From: Prochilodus magdalenae
Lineage: Eukaryota; Chordata; Actinopteri; Characiformes; Prochilodontidae
Reading direction: 5' to 3'
DNA length: 64,000 nt
Assembly (NCBI GenBank): GCA_024036415.1
Contig: JAMWET010005075.1
Location: 217,501-281,500, forward strand
The translations under genes and the position numbers were made by a program. A model generated the notes under the pieces. That model searched no databases and was not told the origin of the DNA. It worked only from the letters and a program-made list of their open reading frames with translations. Position 1 is the first letter of the stretch, and the number at the start of each line of letters is the position of its first letter. Shown in pieces: positions 1 through 11,600 of the stretch.

Positions 1-54
1 ATAGAATATGGGTATATGGTTATATCGGCTGTATGAAAAACAGGTATATGTGGC

Positions 55-240
55 AATATTTTGGAGCCCCAAAACCTCATTTTAATTTTGAATGGAAGTC
101 AATAGCAAACCACTCTTACCAGGGCAGTTTTGGGCCATTTCTGTTGGTCAGAAATTTGCACAGTTGTAAATAGCAGCTCATGTGACCAAAAGCTGTAAAA
201 AATAAAACTTTTTTTTTTTTACAGACTTTAATAATAGAAA
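55..240. repeat. Degraded copy of a palindromic MITE family
   Basis: Relic of the roughly 250-bp inverted-repeat element seen best at 1302-1557, 24521-24762 and 27161-27397. The core words are shared: a stretch like 'gaatggaagtcaatag', then 'gttttgggccatttctgttgg', then 'gcagctcatg'. The outer inverted repeats are eroded. No coding capacity. Confidence 0.6.
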
Positions 241-1300
241 ACAAGTTATCAGAACATTAGAGCTGTGACCTTACATACGTCACTTTAAAATGAGCTAGTT
301 TCTAGATCTAGTTTCATTTTCTAGATCAGGTCATATGTTCACCAACTGTCATGTGACTGCATCCAGCATGTTGGGTATAGGCCACTCAGGGACTCCATGT
401 GTTTAGCTGAAGGGTAAAGCTGTATAAACTTTACAGACTTTTAAAAGGCTTGTGACACATAATTGCCTTAGAAAACAGGGGCTGGTAGGGACTTTTTCAA
501 TTAGGTCATCAAGAGAAATTGCCTAGATAACAGGGGCTGGTAGGGGAAGATTGCTCAGCGCCTAGCCCTGATATTTCATTACTGTAAAGCCCTGGTGTAT
601 CCGGTAAATAAGACCAGCCACGTCTCTGCAACATAAAGATTTCATGAAAACAGTGGCACCTAGTTCAAGATAACCAACAAAACAGCAGCTGTACAGTAGA
701 TAAATCCAAGTCTGCCACTGCTGCCTTGTTACACACTCACTCCCTCTTAATGCTGTTATTTTTGCCAGCATATGCCTGAATCAGCTCTCCTCTCCCACAC
801 ACTTCATTTGGTGAACTGCAGTGATCCTATAGCCATCCCAGTACAAACACTTAAAGAGTTAAAGCACCAAATAGTTTATGCACCTTTTAGTAGCATATCC
901 TTAATAAGCAACAGCCGAATTCTTACTTTGCATTGAATAACTTATAACGGTGTAGTTACACATTAACCAAGTATTTACATGTGATTTATTCACTGTTACG
1001 GGTGGAATACAGAAGTACAGCATATGCAAATATTTTTACTCATGTAGCTCCACGAGTGCATTTCGATAGTACAGTATTTTCTGTCCTATGTAATTGGGTC
1101 TGTGACATGATGTGTATATATTTGTGTCCAAGTTAAAAATATTTTAGCATATACATGCCATATACCACATCATTCACCAACATGTCTTAAATGAGACACA
1201 CTTTTTAGTGCACTCTTATAAAACCAGTTTCTTTTTTCTTTATTTAATTATTTTTGGTTGTGCCATACATATATACTGCAGTGGTGAATACTATTCTTTA
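241..1300. other. Non-coding stretch, no gene seen
   Basis: AT-rich DNA with no supported exon. A short direct repeat (about 30 bp, 'cagggctggtaggg'-like) occurs at about 461-490 and 518-546. The only open frames are short and lack family resemblance. Confidence 0.5.
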
Positions 1301-1301
1301 T

Positions 1302-1552
1302 ATATCGTCACTGTCCAAAGAAAAACAAGTATCTCCAAAACGGCAACTTTACAGGAGAGATCAAAAATCGAATTTAATTTGAATGTAAGTCAATGGAACC
1401 AGATGTCTTTGCAAGCACTTTTGGGCCATTTCTGTTGGTCCATTCATCATGAAATTCTCACACAGTGTAAACGGCAGCTGCAGTTTTCAAATTATGCATA
1501 AAAGTCAAAATGGACAAAAATGGACATACACGTTTTTCTTTGGACAGCGACG

Positions 1553-1557
<5 letters not shown>
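1302..1557. mobile_element. Palindromic MITE, near-complete copy
   Basis: Both ends carry the same inverted repeat: 'atatcgtcactgtccaaag' at the left and its reverse complement ending 'ggacagcgacgatatat' at the right. The interior is shared with the copies at 24521, 27161, 33492 and 52640. It contains no transposase, so it must have been moved in trans. It borders a long TA tract, consistent with insertion at TA or TATA. Confidence 0.75.
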
Positions 1558-1595
<38 letters not shown>

Positions 1596-1713
1596 CTTAT
1601 ATATATTATATATTATATATATATATTATACATATATATCTATATATCTATATACATATATGATATATATATATTATATATATATATATATATATAATAT
1701 ATATATATATATA
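1553..1713. repeat. (TA)n tract
   Basis: About 160 bp of imperfect AT dinucleotides separate the MITE on the left from the Tc1-derived element on the right. Open frames such as IYIYIY are artefacts of this tract. Confidence 0.9.
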
Positions 1714-2280
1714 CACTTATCATCAAAAGAATTGTTGCACAAATTGTTGAACCAGAAGGAATCCGGTGACTAGAATAAAACTTGGTGGGTTGGTTTGACA
1801 TTGTGAGACATGCGAATGATTCAATGCTGGACCATGCTGGACCAAGCATGTGACTTAAGTAAAGATGGATTGCCCTGTCTGACGATTGTGGTCATTTAGC
1901 AAGCAGTGGTGCCCTCCATGAGTCATTCTGTTAGTGCCAGCACCATTGGCAGGGGACTGCACAATGCAGTACTACATGCACACGGACCATTGCGATGACT
2001 GTCCCTAACTCCAAATCACCTACCATACCAGTAAGTCATTCAGTGATGAGTCATGTTTTAGTCTTGGTGGACGACCAACGAACCTGTGTGTGGAGGCACT
2101 ATGGTCATTCAAACGCCATACTAAGAGGCACTACTTCTGTATGTGTAGCTCAATAAGTATTGCCCATATCTGTCCGAATGTATCATCATTTATTGTTCCT
2201 GCTAACCTTTATCTCCCTTCCCAATAGCACCGCAGTCCGACACTTCCTCCTGGGTGCAACTATTCTTTTGATGATGAGTG
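1714..2280 (+). mobile_element. Tc1-derived non-autonomous element, copy A
   Basis: 567-bp element bounded by TA on both sides (1712-1713 and 2281-2282). Its ends are inverted repeats: 'cacttatcatcaaaagaat' at the left and 'attcttttgatgatgagtg' at the right. The interior is that of a ten-copy family in this window; copy C (12049-12690) shows that it derives from a Tc1/mariner transposase gene. No intact transposase remains. Confidence 0.8.
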
Positions 2281-3789
2281 TATATACATATTTTCAAACT
2301 AGTCCTATATGGCAGGAGAACTACCAACATTGCTGTTCTGTTGGCAAATTTGCAAGTTGTACCAAACACCAGGGGGAAAACTAAAGACCCTACATGCACT
2401 GCACACGTGCAACATGAAATGAACACGACTGAATGCTTTGTTGGCCTGTCACCATGCCTAGTTAGTCTGCAGAATTAAACCCTGGTACCCTCAGCTGTTA
2501 GTGTGTAACTGAACTCCCTCACCGCCATGTGCCCCTCCGCCCACTGATACTCCATAGCAAGGACGCCATCAGTGTGTGTCTGAGGGTGTTTCTCACAGGC
2601 TCCCAGTGTGCTGAGCTCTGAGGTAAACATGAGCCTGGCCGAAATAGCCCCCGCTCTGCCCTCACAAACATGACCACACTCACGCGCAAGTGCTGATAAA
2701 CACACTCCCTCGAACAGATATAGTTCACATAAGGCGGGTGTTGCGCATGAGCAGAGGAAGCTGGTGTCAGGGAGGGCATCATTTATCAGCAAGCATTCGA
2801 GAGCGCGAGGGAGAGGGAATTTACGGCAGTGTGGGAGAGCTCGTCTCTGTCCTCCATCTCCGTGTTTTTCTATGTGCATTAATCTGCATGTATTAATCAC
2901 GCTGATAGCCACTGTTACAATTTGTCACTGTTCTGTGTGTCCATATCTGCGACACCACGTCACTGTTCTGCTCTTATCTGCTTGTGCATGCAGTCAGAGC
3001 ACATGCAGTAAGCGCTCCACCCGCCTGAAAAGGTGCTGGATTTTTAGGTAGTACCTCCGTAGCTGAGAGTCCGACTGAGATTCATGCTAAAAGAGCCCCA
3101 TTGTTCACAGCCAGGGAGAGAGAGAGAGAGAGAAGCTGGGCTGCCGCCTAAAACCACATGGAAACACACACACACATACACACACAAGTGCCAGCGTTAT
3201 GTGCCTCACATTACTTAACTGACCACCACTACTTCGTCTTGGTAGTGGGAGAGAGCGCGAGAGGGCTGCAATGAAAACCTTGGTTATGATGCTGCCACTG
3301 ACAATCAGCATTAGTATTACTTACTGTGCAGATACAAACATTACATGACTTTGTTAGTGTTACTTTAAAGGAGCAATTTGTAAAAAGACTCAACGTTTCA
3401 TACGCCAAACAATAAGGGGCAACATATCACCAGTATATGCTCAGTCCCTCCCCACCCCCTTCAGTTCTGACCAGTCTACAAAAAAACATTACAAGCTCAG
3501 CGCTAAACTTCATCCCCTTTACTCGCCAAGAGCATCTCCAGTGCTGGAAACTCGTGTTTTGCTTTCAATTATATCACTTCTTTTGTTTTGTTTGCTGTAT
3601 ATGGATTCCTGACACAAGTAGGTAGCGGTGGTCCTTATTATGGTCACTTGCCATAAGCTAATGTCATAATTGTGTTTACTGCACCTCTCATTGGCTGCCT
3701 GTTCTTAAATGATCTATTAGGACCTTCAACTAGAGGATGAAATATGCCATTGGGGCAGCGCCACCTCTTCTTTATCCTCTTACATTGGA
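2281..3789. other. Non-coding stretch, no gene seen
   Basis: No exon recognised. It holds a short GA tract near 3116-3134 and a CA tract near 3164-3186. A 145-codon open frame on the minus strand (2475-2912) has no recognisable domain and no splice context, so it is not called. Confidence 0.4.
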
Positions 3790-4728
3790 CTGAGTTGATA
3801 CTACAGTGACTCACCTCAGAGCAGGGAACAGGGGAATTTATACCATTCATCCAGAAGAGCATTGGTGAAATCAGACTCTGGTGTTGGATGACAGGGACTG
3901 GCTTGGAAACTCTATTCTTGTTCTCCCAAATGGTGTTTGAAGGGGTTGAGGTCAGATCTCTGTTTGGGACAGTCAAATTCAGCTACACCAGACTCACCCA
4001 ATAATTCCTGTGGACATTGGACATCGCCTTCTGCACTGGGGCACAGCCATGCTGGAACAAAAAAAGGCTTTCTCCAAACTGTGCCCACAAAGTTGCAAAC
4101 ACACAGTTGTCCAAAACGTCTTGGTATGCTGAAGCATCAAGATTTCCCTTCACTAAAACGAAGGGGCTCCAGGCCAGCCCCTGAAAAGCTACCCATAGCA
4201 TTATTCCTCCACCACCAAACTTTACAGTCATTAAAAAGCAGTCAGGGAGGAGTCAGGCAGGTAATGTTCTCCTGGCATTTGCCAATTGGTGGCATGCTTT
4301 ACCCCATTCCACCAGAATCCTAGAGTTGTGCTTGGTGATAAAAGTCTTGACTGCAGCTGCTCAGCCATGAAAGCCTCATGCTCCCCAAGCTGCGCAGTTT
4401 TTGTGTTGATGTCAATGCCAGTGGTGGTTTGGAACTGCAGTTACTGAGTCAGCAGAGCGTCAGAGCCTAGCACTTGGAGACCCTGCTCTGTACCGTTATG
4501 TGGTCTGCCACTTTGTGGCTAAGTTGCTGTGGTTCCTAAACGCTTCCACTTTTAATAATACCACTGACATAAATTTCACAAACTGACTTTGTTTGATGTT
4601 TGATCCTGTTACACTACCATGCTCCAATTCAGTGACCTCTTGAGAACGACCCATTCTTTCACTAACGTTTATAAAGGCAGACTGCATGGCTAAGCTAAGA
4701 GTGTCCCAATACTTTTGTCCGTTTACTG
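3790..4728 (-). pseudogene. Tc1-like transposase relic
   Basis: A decayed DD34E-type Tc1/mariner transposase read on the minus strand. The outer end is 'gtttactg' at 4721-4728, followed by TA. Just inside is the typical 'acaaaagtattgggacac' Tc1 end. A start-like MGRSQ lies at about 4654, followed by a degraded helix-turn-helix region. The clearest part is 4231-3983, which reads VKFGGGGIMLW, then PFVLVKGNLDASAYQDVLDN, then FLFQH, the segment around the second catalytic Asp (here replaced: QHGCAPV instead of QHDNAPV). A frameshifted SDLTSTPSN at about 3970-3940 replaces the SPDLNPIEH motif, and TNALLDEW can be read at about 3860. Several frameshifts, the lost catalytic Asp and a missing left end make it dead. 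Confidence 0.8.
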
Positions 4729-5257
4729 TATGTCTTTGACATGGCATAAATATATTTAGTTTAATGCGTTATTCCTACCTTTTCTTTTTAACCATATTAA
4801 TTCATTTTGGAATGTTTAAAACTTAGACTTTTACACTTTGCTGCTTTAAATGATGGAATTTGCAGTAACACTACACAAAATATTCGAACAGGCTGTAAAG
4901 TAATTCTTGTCTGTATTGGATACTAGCTCAACAGCAGCAACTTCACTGCTTAGAATTTAACAAAGAAAAAACGAGGATGGGATGAAAGAATCATTAACAG
5001 GGCAAAGTAATGTTATTTATTAATGTTAGTCTGGAAATTAACTAAAGTAATAACTGAACTTTAAAGAGAGTATCCTGCCAGTAACCCCTCCTACTTCAAT
5101 CTCATGCCCTATGCTTTCTATCTCAACCTTAGGAGTAGTTTTCTTGATCCCCACCATGCTTCCCTCATACTCCCTCCATACAGTGAAAGCACCGGCTGGT
5201 TCGCAAATGACTGTAAAATGGACATAGTTTGTAGGAGTGTTCAGAACAGAGTAGAGT
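4729..5257. other. Non-coding stretch, no gene seen
   Basis: Unassigned AT-rich sequence between two Tc1 relics. No exon or clear repeat boundary was identified. Confidence 0.4.
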
Positions 5258-5973
5258 GGCTGAGGAAGATAAAGGTTACCAGGAACAATAACTGATGATG
5301 AAGTTAGACTGACACGGGCAATATTTATTGAGCTACACATACAGAAGTAGTGTCTCTCAGTATGGTGTCAGGCAGCCGTGTTTGCTATTGCCAGATGCCA
5401 GACCTCTCGGCATGGAGTTGTAGAGGTTCCTAATGGTGTCCTGTGATAATCCATCCCATGCAGCTCAAATATTCGCACACAGTTCCTGCAGATATAGCTG
5501 TAGAGGTGGAGTCGGGGTGGCACCGGGCCTTCTGGACGTTTGAAGCATGACAACATGGGCCACGGGACCTACACAAGCAGACTTTTTGGTCGTCTCCACC
5601 AAGACAAGAGCAGGTCACTGAAGGTGCCCTTCTGAGTCAATCCGTGACAGTCTGGCACAACACCATTTGATGACAACCAGCCTTTGGCGACGTTGACATA
5701 GTGTTAAGGGCAGTGTGAATGTGGTCCTGCATCGTGCAGCCGTCTGCCAATAGTGCCGGCACTATCAGGATGGCTCATGGAGGACATCACTCCTCACTGA
5801 ATCTCCACAGTTGAAGCTGTTGGGTCAGTCAGATACAGTGATGAGGCCCGTTCTTGCAATAGTCCCATGTGTGGCCGAGTGTGAAACTTGAATCATTCGC
5901 ATGTCTCACAATATTAAACCTACCCACCAAGTTTCATTCCAGTCAGTTGATCCCTTCTGGGTGTAGCTATTAA
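5258..5973 (-). mobile_element. Tc1-derived non-autonomous element, copy B
   Basis: Minus-oriented copy of the family at 1714-2280. The longest of the family's interiors, it keeps two transposase traces on the minus strand. One is CSCLGGDDQKV (about 5600-5570), corresponding to the [14 protein letters not shown] region after the first catalytic Asp. The other is a C-terminal stretch ending NLYNSMPRG...HGCLTPY-stop (about 5440-5365). The outer repeat at the low-coordinate end is missing; at the high end 'cttctgggtgtagctatt' remains. Confidence 0.75.
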
Positions 5974-6059
5974 TGCAGCGATCAATATTAGCTTTTAGAC
6001 ACCCCGATACTCACAGAACGATTTCAGGAACATCCAGCACACCAAGCTATTTTCACTTT

Positions 6060-6065
6060 TTTATT
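6060..6065 (-). terminator. pdpn: Predicted pdpn polyadenylation signal (AATAAA)
   Basis: TTTATT on the plus strand is AATAAA on the minus strand. It is the first canonical AATAAA downstream of the pdpn stop codon at 8613; no ATTAAA was found between. Cleavage would fall near 6040, giving a 3' UTR of about 2.55 kb. This is inference without transcript data. Confidence 0.5.
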
Positions 6066-7299
6066 TAAACAGTATGAACATCCAAAAAAGGCAGGAAAAA
6101 AAACACTGCAATTAAATACAATGGCACTGTTTGACAGCAGACAGTAAAGGAAGCTCTTGACATGTGGACTATGAAGCATAAAAAAACACGAGCATCGTTG
6201 CAAATGGTTGCAGTGTCTAAAGCCCTTTTCATATTAGATGCTGTTTATCAGTCAGTGCATGTATTATTGATCTTTTAAAGCAAGCACAGCACAACTCACA
6301 CATCCTTTTAAAACGCAGCAAAAAGAACCGTTTCTAGCCCAGTAGGCCAGAAGTTAATACACATATCTGACGGCCATACCACATATTGTAGAAGGCGGGT
6401 GAGAGAAGGTGTCTCAAAGTTTTCAACTCAAGTTAAAATACAAAATCCAAATTTGGGAAACACTAAATGAGATGAGATTTGGTAAGGGTGGCTGTTAACA
6501 ACACAGTCGATTCCAATTCACATTAAAGAAGCCATTTCTAGGAAATATACGGGCGGCCCTGAGTCAGTGGCGCTAGCCCCTCTGCTAAGGTTCACAGATC
6601 CGGATTAAGGGGACTTTAAATGCCACTGTTAAAGCTACTAGAATGTCAAGTTACGGCTACATAGGAAACAAACTTAATTCAACAGTCAAAGCGGCTCTAA
6701 GACCTGGCATGAGATGTCCTAACAGAGTCTGCTTGTGACAACTTATAACAGCTTAAGCTGTATATAGCCTGGTAATAAGCTGTCGTTAATGCGTCATGCT
6801 GCTGCAGGACATTCTGTTAAGCTGTCATGGAGAGTGGGAAAGAATGTGCCTGGAGCATCTATGTGCGTGCATGCATGATACTGATATGCAGGATGCTATA
6901 AAACAAAGATGACTACTGCAGATGATGAATGTCTTTTGTCGCTGTTGTAAAAAACGATGACTTAAAAAGAGAAAGAAAGAAGTTCTTAACTTGAATCTAC
7001 ATCCGTGTAATAAACGTTTAGCTCATTTAGACCTTTTGACCTGTTGGTCAAATCACTGGGAAACATTCACACGATCTAAAGCACAGCTGGTGTTTTCAAA
7101 TGGTGTAAAATACCCACATGGAGGAAAAATACATATATTTGCTCATGTTAAAAAATATACGTGCCATATATGCCATCACAGTTGCCAGTAAATAAGCTCT
7201 TTGGGATTACACTGGACGTCTGCATTAGTTACTAACGAAATGGGCTCTGATGTGCACATCACTGTGTTTGGATGGAAAAGGACAGTGTGCACTAATGCT

Positions 7300-7775
7300 A
7301 AAGCTTCATCAGCATCATGAAGCATGGTGGAGGGAGCATCATGGCTTGGGGTGGCAGGAGCTGGACACTTTGTGGTTACTGTGGTAACAATGGGTTCAAA
7401 GGTGCATCAGAAGATTTTACAGGAGAATGTAAGACCAGAAATCTGTGACCTTAAGCTGAAGAGACATTGGGTGATGGAACTAAGTGACGTCCCAAAGCAT
7501 AGGAGTAAACAAACTAACGAATGGTTGAAAAAGATGAAGATCTGTGTTTCTGTAGTGGCCAAGTCAAACTCCTGATCTTAACACTATCGAGCTGCTGTGG
7601 TATGGCCTTGTGCAAGCAAGGCATCTCTGAAATACCGATGAACTGAAACACGTTTGCATGTTCAACCCCAATGTTGTGCATATCTACAGGAAACGTTTGG
7701 TGGAGGTGATTGCTGCAGAAGTGGGACCTAAAGGTTATTATATTAAAGGGTTTGCATGGTTTTTCCACCCTCCAT
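7300..7775 (+). pseudogene. Tc1-like transposase relic inside predicted pdpn 3' UTR
   Basis: Plus-strand remnant of the C-terminal half of a Tc1-type transposase. The readable pieces, in order, are: MKHGGGSIMAWG-like at about 7318-7355; HQKILQENVRP at about 7405-7440; LKLKRHWVM followed by a degraded DPKHRSKQTNEWLKK at about 7450-7535; and a degraded PDLNTIELLWYGL at about 7573-7607. The frame shifts several times and neither terminal repeat is recognisable. It is antisense to pdpn. Confidence 0.7.
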
Positions 7776-8612
7776 TGTGGATGTTACTCATTGTTCTATA
7801 AAAGATTAAATTACATGTGAGGCTGTTGGTGTGGTATCAGTTTAGCTGGGCTGTGTTGGTAATCTGTGTTGGTCTATTAGTAATCCATGCAGAAATGCAG
7901 GTCATTCCAAAGAGTTGGTTTACTGTTCCTAACAACTGAAAATGCCAATATATGCACATATATATCAATATATTGATGAAATATTTGCTTATTAATATTA
8001 GATATATATGTAATATTGTCCATTTATGATATTCACATAAATGTGAAGCATGTATGGTAATATATTTCCTACCCACGTGAGTAAGCTTTTGATGTGACAG
8101 CGACGGTTCACGAGTTTTAGTGTTTCTGATTTACACCCTACGGTCTGAAACACGGAAACGTATGTATCTCTGTAACTGCAGTAATTATTTAGGTTGCTGG
8201 TGTTTGCGTGTTTGTTAATGTGGTGCATTAGGTGCTCTTTCCAGACCCAGACTCTGTGAGGTGTGTTCGCACATTCACATTCCTCCTCTCCTTTCCTTTA
8301 CATTACTGTGCTTGAGAACACAGAGTCGGTTTGACTTCCTGTCTCTATCTTTGGCAGTGGAAGGGGCGGCGGGTGGGGGTAAACCTGGGGCGTGGGGGTG
8401 GAAGGTAATGGGGTTGGGCAAGACCATCCATATCAATGGCTCTATGGTTGGGGGTTGGTGGGGGAGGAGCGTGAGTACACCGTCCTCATAGTCCTGGATG
8501 GTTAAGAGTGCTCCTAGCTTGCTTTTTTTAAGGACAGGAAATGGCGTCAGTTCAGTAGTTCAGAATTTCCAGAACTTTTTCTTCTTCTCTTCCTGTCGCG
8601 CTGCCTTCCTCT

Positions 8613-8619
8613 TCAGGGG
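8613..8619 (-). CDS. pdpn: pdpn exon 4 (coding part, 7 bases)
   Basis: The acceptor CTGTCTTTAG ends at 8620. The exon supplies the last base of the Ser codon (8619), then CCC (Pro) and TGA (8615-8613). Joined to exon 3 this gives ...QYSP-stop, the podoplanin C-terminus. The rest of the exon is 3' UTR. Confidence 0.8.
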
Positions 8620-11600
8620 CTAAAGACAGCCGGGAAATCAGAAGGGCATTAGTACAGGGACACAAAGCACCAAAAATACCACACTCACCCAACACCCACC
8701 AGTGTACTCACTCACTCTCTCGCACACTCACACTTACTTCAACAGAGTCAAAAGCATAAAACTAACAATAATATAAAATTAAAGGTGGGTAAATATGTAA
8801 ATGAGGGGGAAGAGAGGAGAACATCATTATGGTTGGTTATTTGTAGGGTTGGTTAACAGCACAAAGCTATTAACACACTGCCATTAATGCACTGTTATCA
8901 ACATTTCTTTAAGATTTAGTTTCACCAGTCACGTAAAGTAAGTCTTAGAATTATCACCTCACCTTTCACCTTTGATCTGTTAGTATAGACGTATTCTGTG
9001 TGACACTGTGTTGCTGCTCCAGTGTAATTTGGTTATTTATATTAATATATGAAAAAATATTTAAATTATATTTATATATGATTTAAAAAATTCAAAGCAG
9101 ATGAATCATTTAGGTATTTAGACAAAACTAAATTTTTATTTGATCCTTTTGAAATATATGATCTGATAAAAACCTTGATCTTTTTGATTGAACTTTCCAT
9201 TTGTGACTGTTATTTCAACAAAACATTCCATTTAGTCATTTCAGCTATGTGAACAGAACAATCTATTTGTTTGACTGAACTATTTTACTAAACAACTCAT
9301 CCTGTTTGTTTGATGAAGCTTTGATTGAACTACATCTCATGCAACTGACTGTTTGAACTGCGTGAACTAAACACTCTATTCAGTCATGTCAATTATTGGG
9401 ACAGAAGATCCTGTTTGACTGGAAGCTCCATGTGGTTCTTTGAACTATTAATAAAATATTCTATTTAATTGTTTATTTGATAAGTTTAAATTGAACATTC
9501 AACTGTTTAAAAAAGTCTCCAAAGCAATCTATTTTGCTTTGTGTTTGGCTGTTTGAACATTTGGAGCTATGGTTGAACATTCCATGTGGTTGTTTGAACT
9601 ATTAATTACACTGTGTTTGATTTTGATATTTGATAGATCGTTTGAACTGTTTAAATCAAACATACTATTTGATTGTTTGGTTGTTTAAACCATGACTGAA
9701 CAATCCATGTGGTTGTTTGAAGTACTAATTAATGGTCTATTTGTTTCTTCTGGTGTCCATTACCGGTCGTAATCTGGCCATTTGGTCATTAGACCTTGTG
9801 CTGTCCTAGCTAGCAAATGCTTGTAAAGGCAGTGGTAGTGTAAAATTGATCAAAGTGGGGAAAAAAAAGCTTTGTCGAATCATTTGTATGCACACATGGA
9901 TCATTCACCTCAGCGGTATGAGCAATGGTCATTGTGCTCCTAGGAGTAAATGGGTTTGGGACCGTGTTAATTGTTGCGCATTAACCACGTCGTATTCTGA
10001 GTGGCTAACAACAACGAAATGGTGTTGTGTGTGCATATTGATGTCGTGGTGCGTCAGTTGTAATGCCCTGTAGGTGCAGTTAGTATACTGTCTCTTTAAG
10101 AGCCCCGTGAGCGGTGTGCGCAGGCGTAGAGGTAGAGCGCGGGAAGAACTGTGTGGGTGAGGTATTGAACGGCAGAGACTACTGAACCTAGCTGTTTTGT
10201 TTTGGTCTTTTCTTATTTTTCGTAAGTAACGCTACTGTTTGAGCTTTACCCGTCCATGTTTGAACGGGCAAGGGACACTAAGAGACGTGCCTATGTCAGT
10301 CTCCTTACTAAATAAACGAGCAAGTGGAATACCGCCTGTGTGCGCGCGCGAGTGTCTGCTCTTCCCTGGCTTCAAGCGTTACACAGTATGCGCTACATGC
10401 TTATAGTGTACCAGAGTAGCTGCAACATCGTTTGTGTCACGTTCTTTTGATTGTGTTAGAATAATCAGTACTGTATTATGTTAATAATTAATTATCAATC
10501 AAACGACGAATAGTGAAATTACGGAGATCATGATGCTGTCGTGTTTTTGAGGCTTTCGTTTCTTTGCAGACCTACAACATAGAAAGTCATTCACTGTTAG
10601 CATGCACATTTCACAAGCATCGTAAAAACTACTGTGGGTGCACTTACGAGTACTGGCCCATTCTCCTGACCACTACCACTATCACTGCGATGATGATGAC
10701 CACAGCTACCAGGGCACCAATCACAATGCCCACCACATGGCCTGTCGCCAAGCCTGTAAAGGAAGAGACAGAATGGTGGAGGTCATGGTCTCTATCGTGA
10801 AAACAAAAATAAGAATATGATTAATCTAATGGATCAGTGGAAAATCATATCACACGAGTCTCCACTTATCCTAGATGTGGTCGATCATCCAAAAGACTGG
10901 TGTCCACATTTTGTTTCTGTAGTTTTACACTGAAGGTTAATGTTGCTAACAAACGCTAGAAGTCAAAAAATTTCCAAAAATACGTGTCCAATGTATGTCT
11001 CGGTATTTTTACATCTCAGTAAGTACCTGCTCAAGCACACCTGATTACGCTCATCTCTTACCTGCAGTTGGATGCCAGCCCTCCAAGACTGGACTTATAT
11101 ACCCCTGACATAAACATTAATGGGACTCCAGTTCAGCAGGGAAGTCCCACAATGTGTGTCTAAAGTGGCTGCTCACTGTGTGAAGCTACCCAGTGAAGTT
11201 TGGCCGATTATCTATAGCACACAGTAAGTCATACTGAGTCTTGAATCTCATCAAACATGTCTGCACGTCCTTAAAAATGACCTTAACTATGAGTTTTGGG
11301 CCTGCATTTATAGCGACAATTGATTCTCAGTGCTTGTTAGCAACATTAGCCTCGTAGCTCCAGCACTGAACCCAGTAAGCTAAATATTTGGCCCCCAAAC
11401 ATCTTATCAAACACAGATGGGACTTCTGATCCTCACGTCTCGAGGAAAACAAACACACAAGTGTGTATTTATCATACCTGGTTCCTCCACTTCCACGTCT
11501 TTCTCGGCCCCTGTAGGTGCCTCGGACTCGGACTCTGAAGCTGCCTCTGTATCTTGGGGGTGCTCTATGTCTTCAGGTGTCCTTGTCTCTTCAGGGGTTT

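Larger units (their letters stand above)
6040..8612 (-). other. pdpn: Predicted pdpn 3' UTR
   Basis: The stretch from the pdpn stop codon to the first AATAAA contains no competing exon and few dispersed repeats except the Tc1 fossil at 7300-7775. A C-rich block in the transcript (G-rich on the plus strand) lies at 8355-8470. The extent depends on the polyadenylation call. Confidence 0.45.
8620..10647 (-). other. pdpn: pdpn intron 3
   Basis: 2.03-kb GT..AG intron. It contains an AT-rich degenerate tandem repeat (9170-9740) and a solo LTR (10059-10383). Nothing else was recognised. Confidence 0.75.

Noticed and set aside
2475..2912. 145-codon open frame on the minus strand
   Set aside because: No recognisable domain, no splice context and overlapping frames on the other strand. 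Likely chance.
6991..7191. Possible further MITE relic
   Set aside because: A few shared words only; the ends and the order of core words are not convincing.
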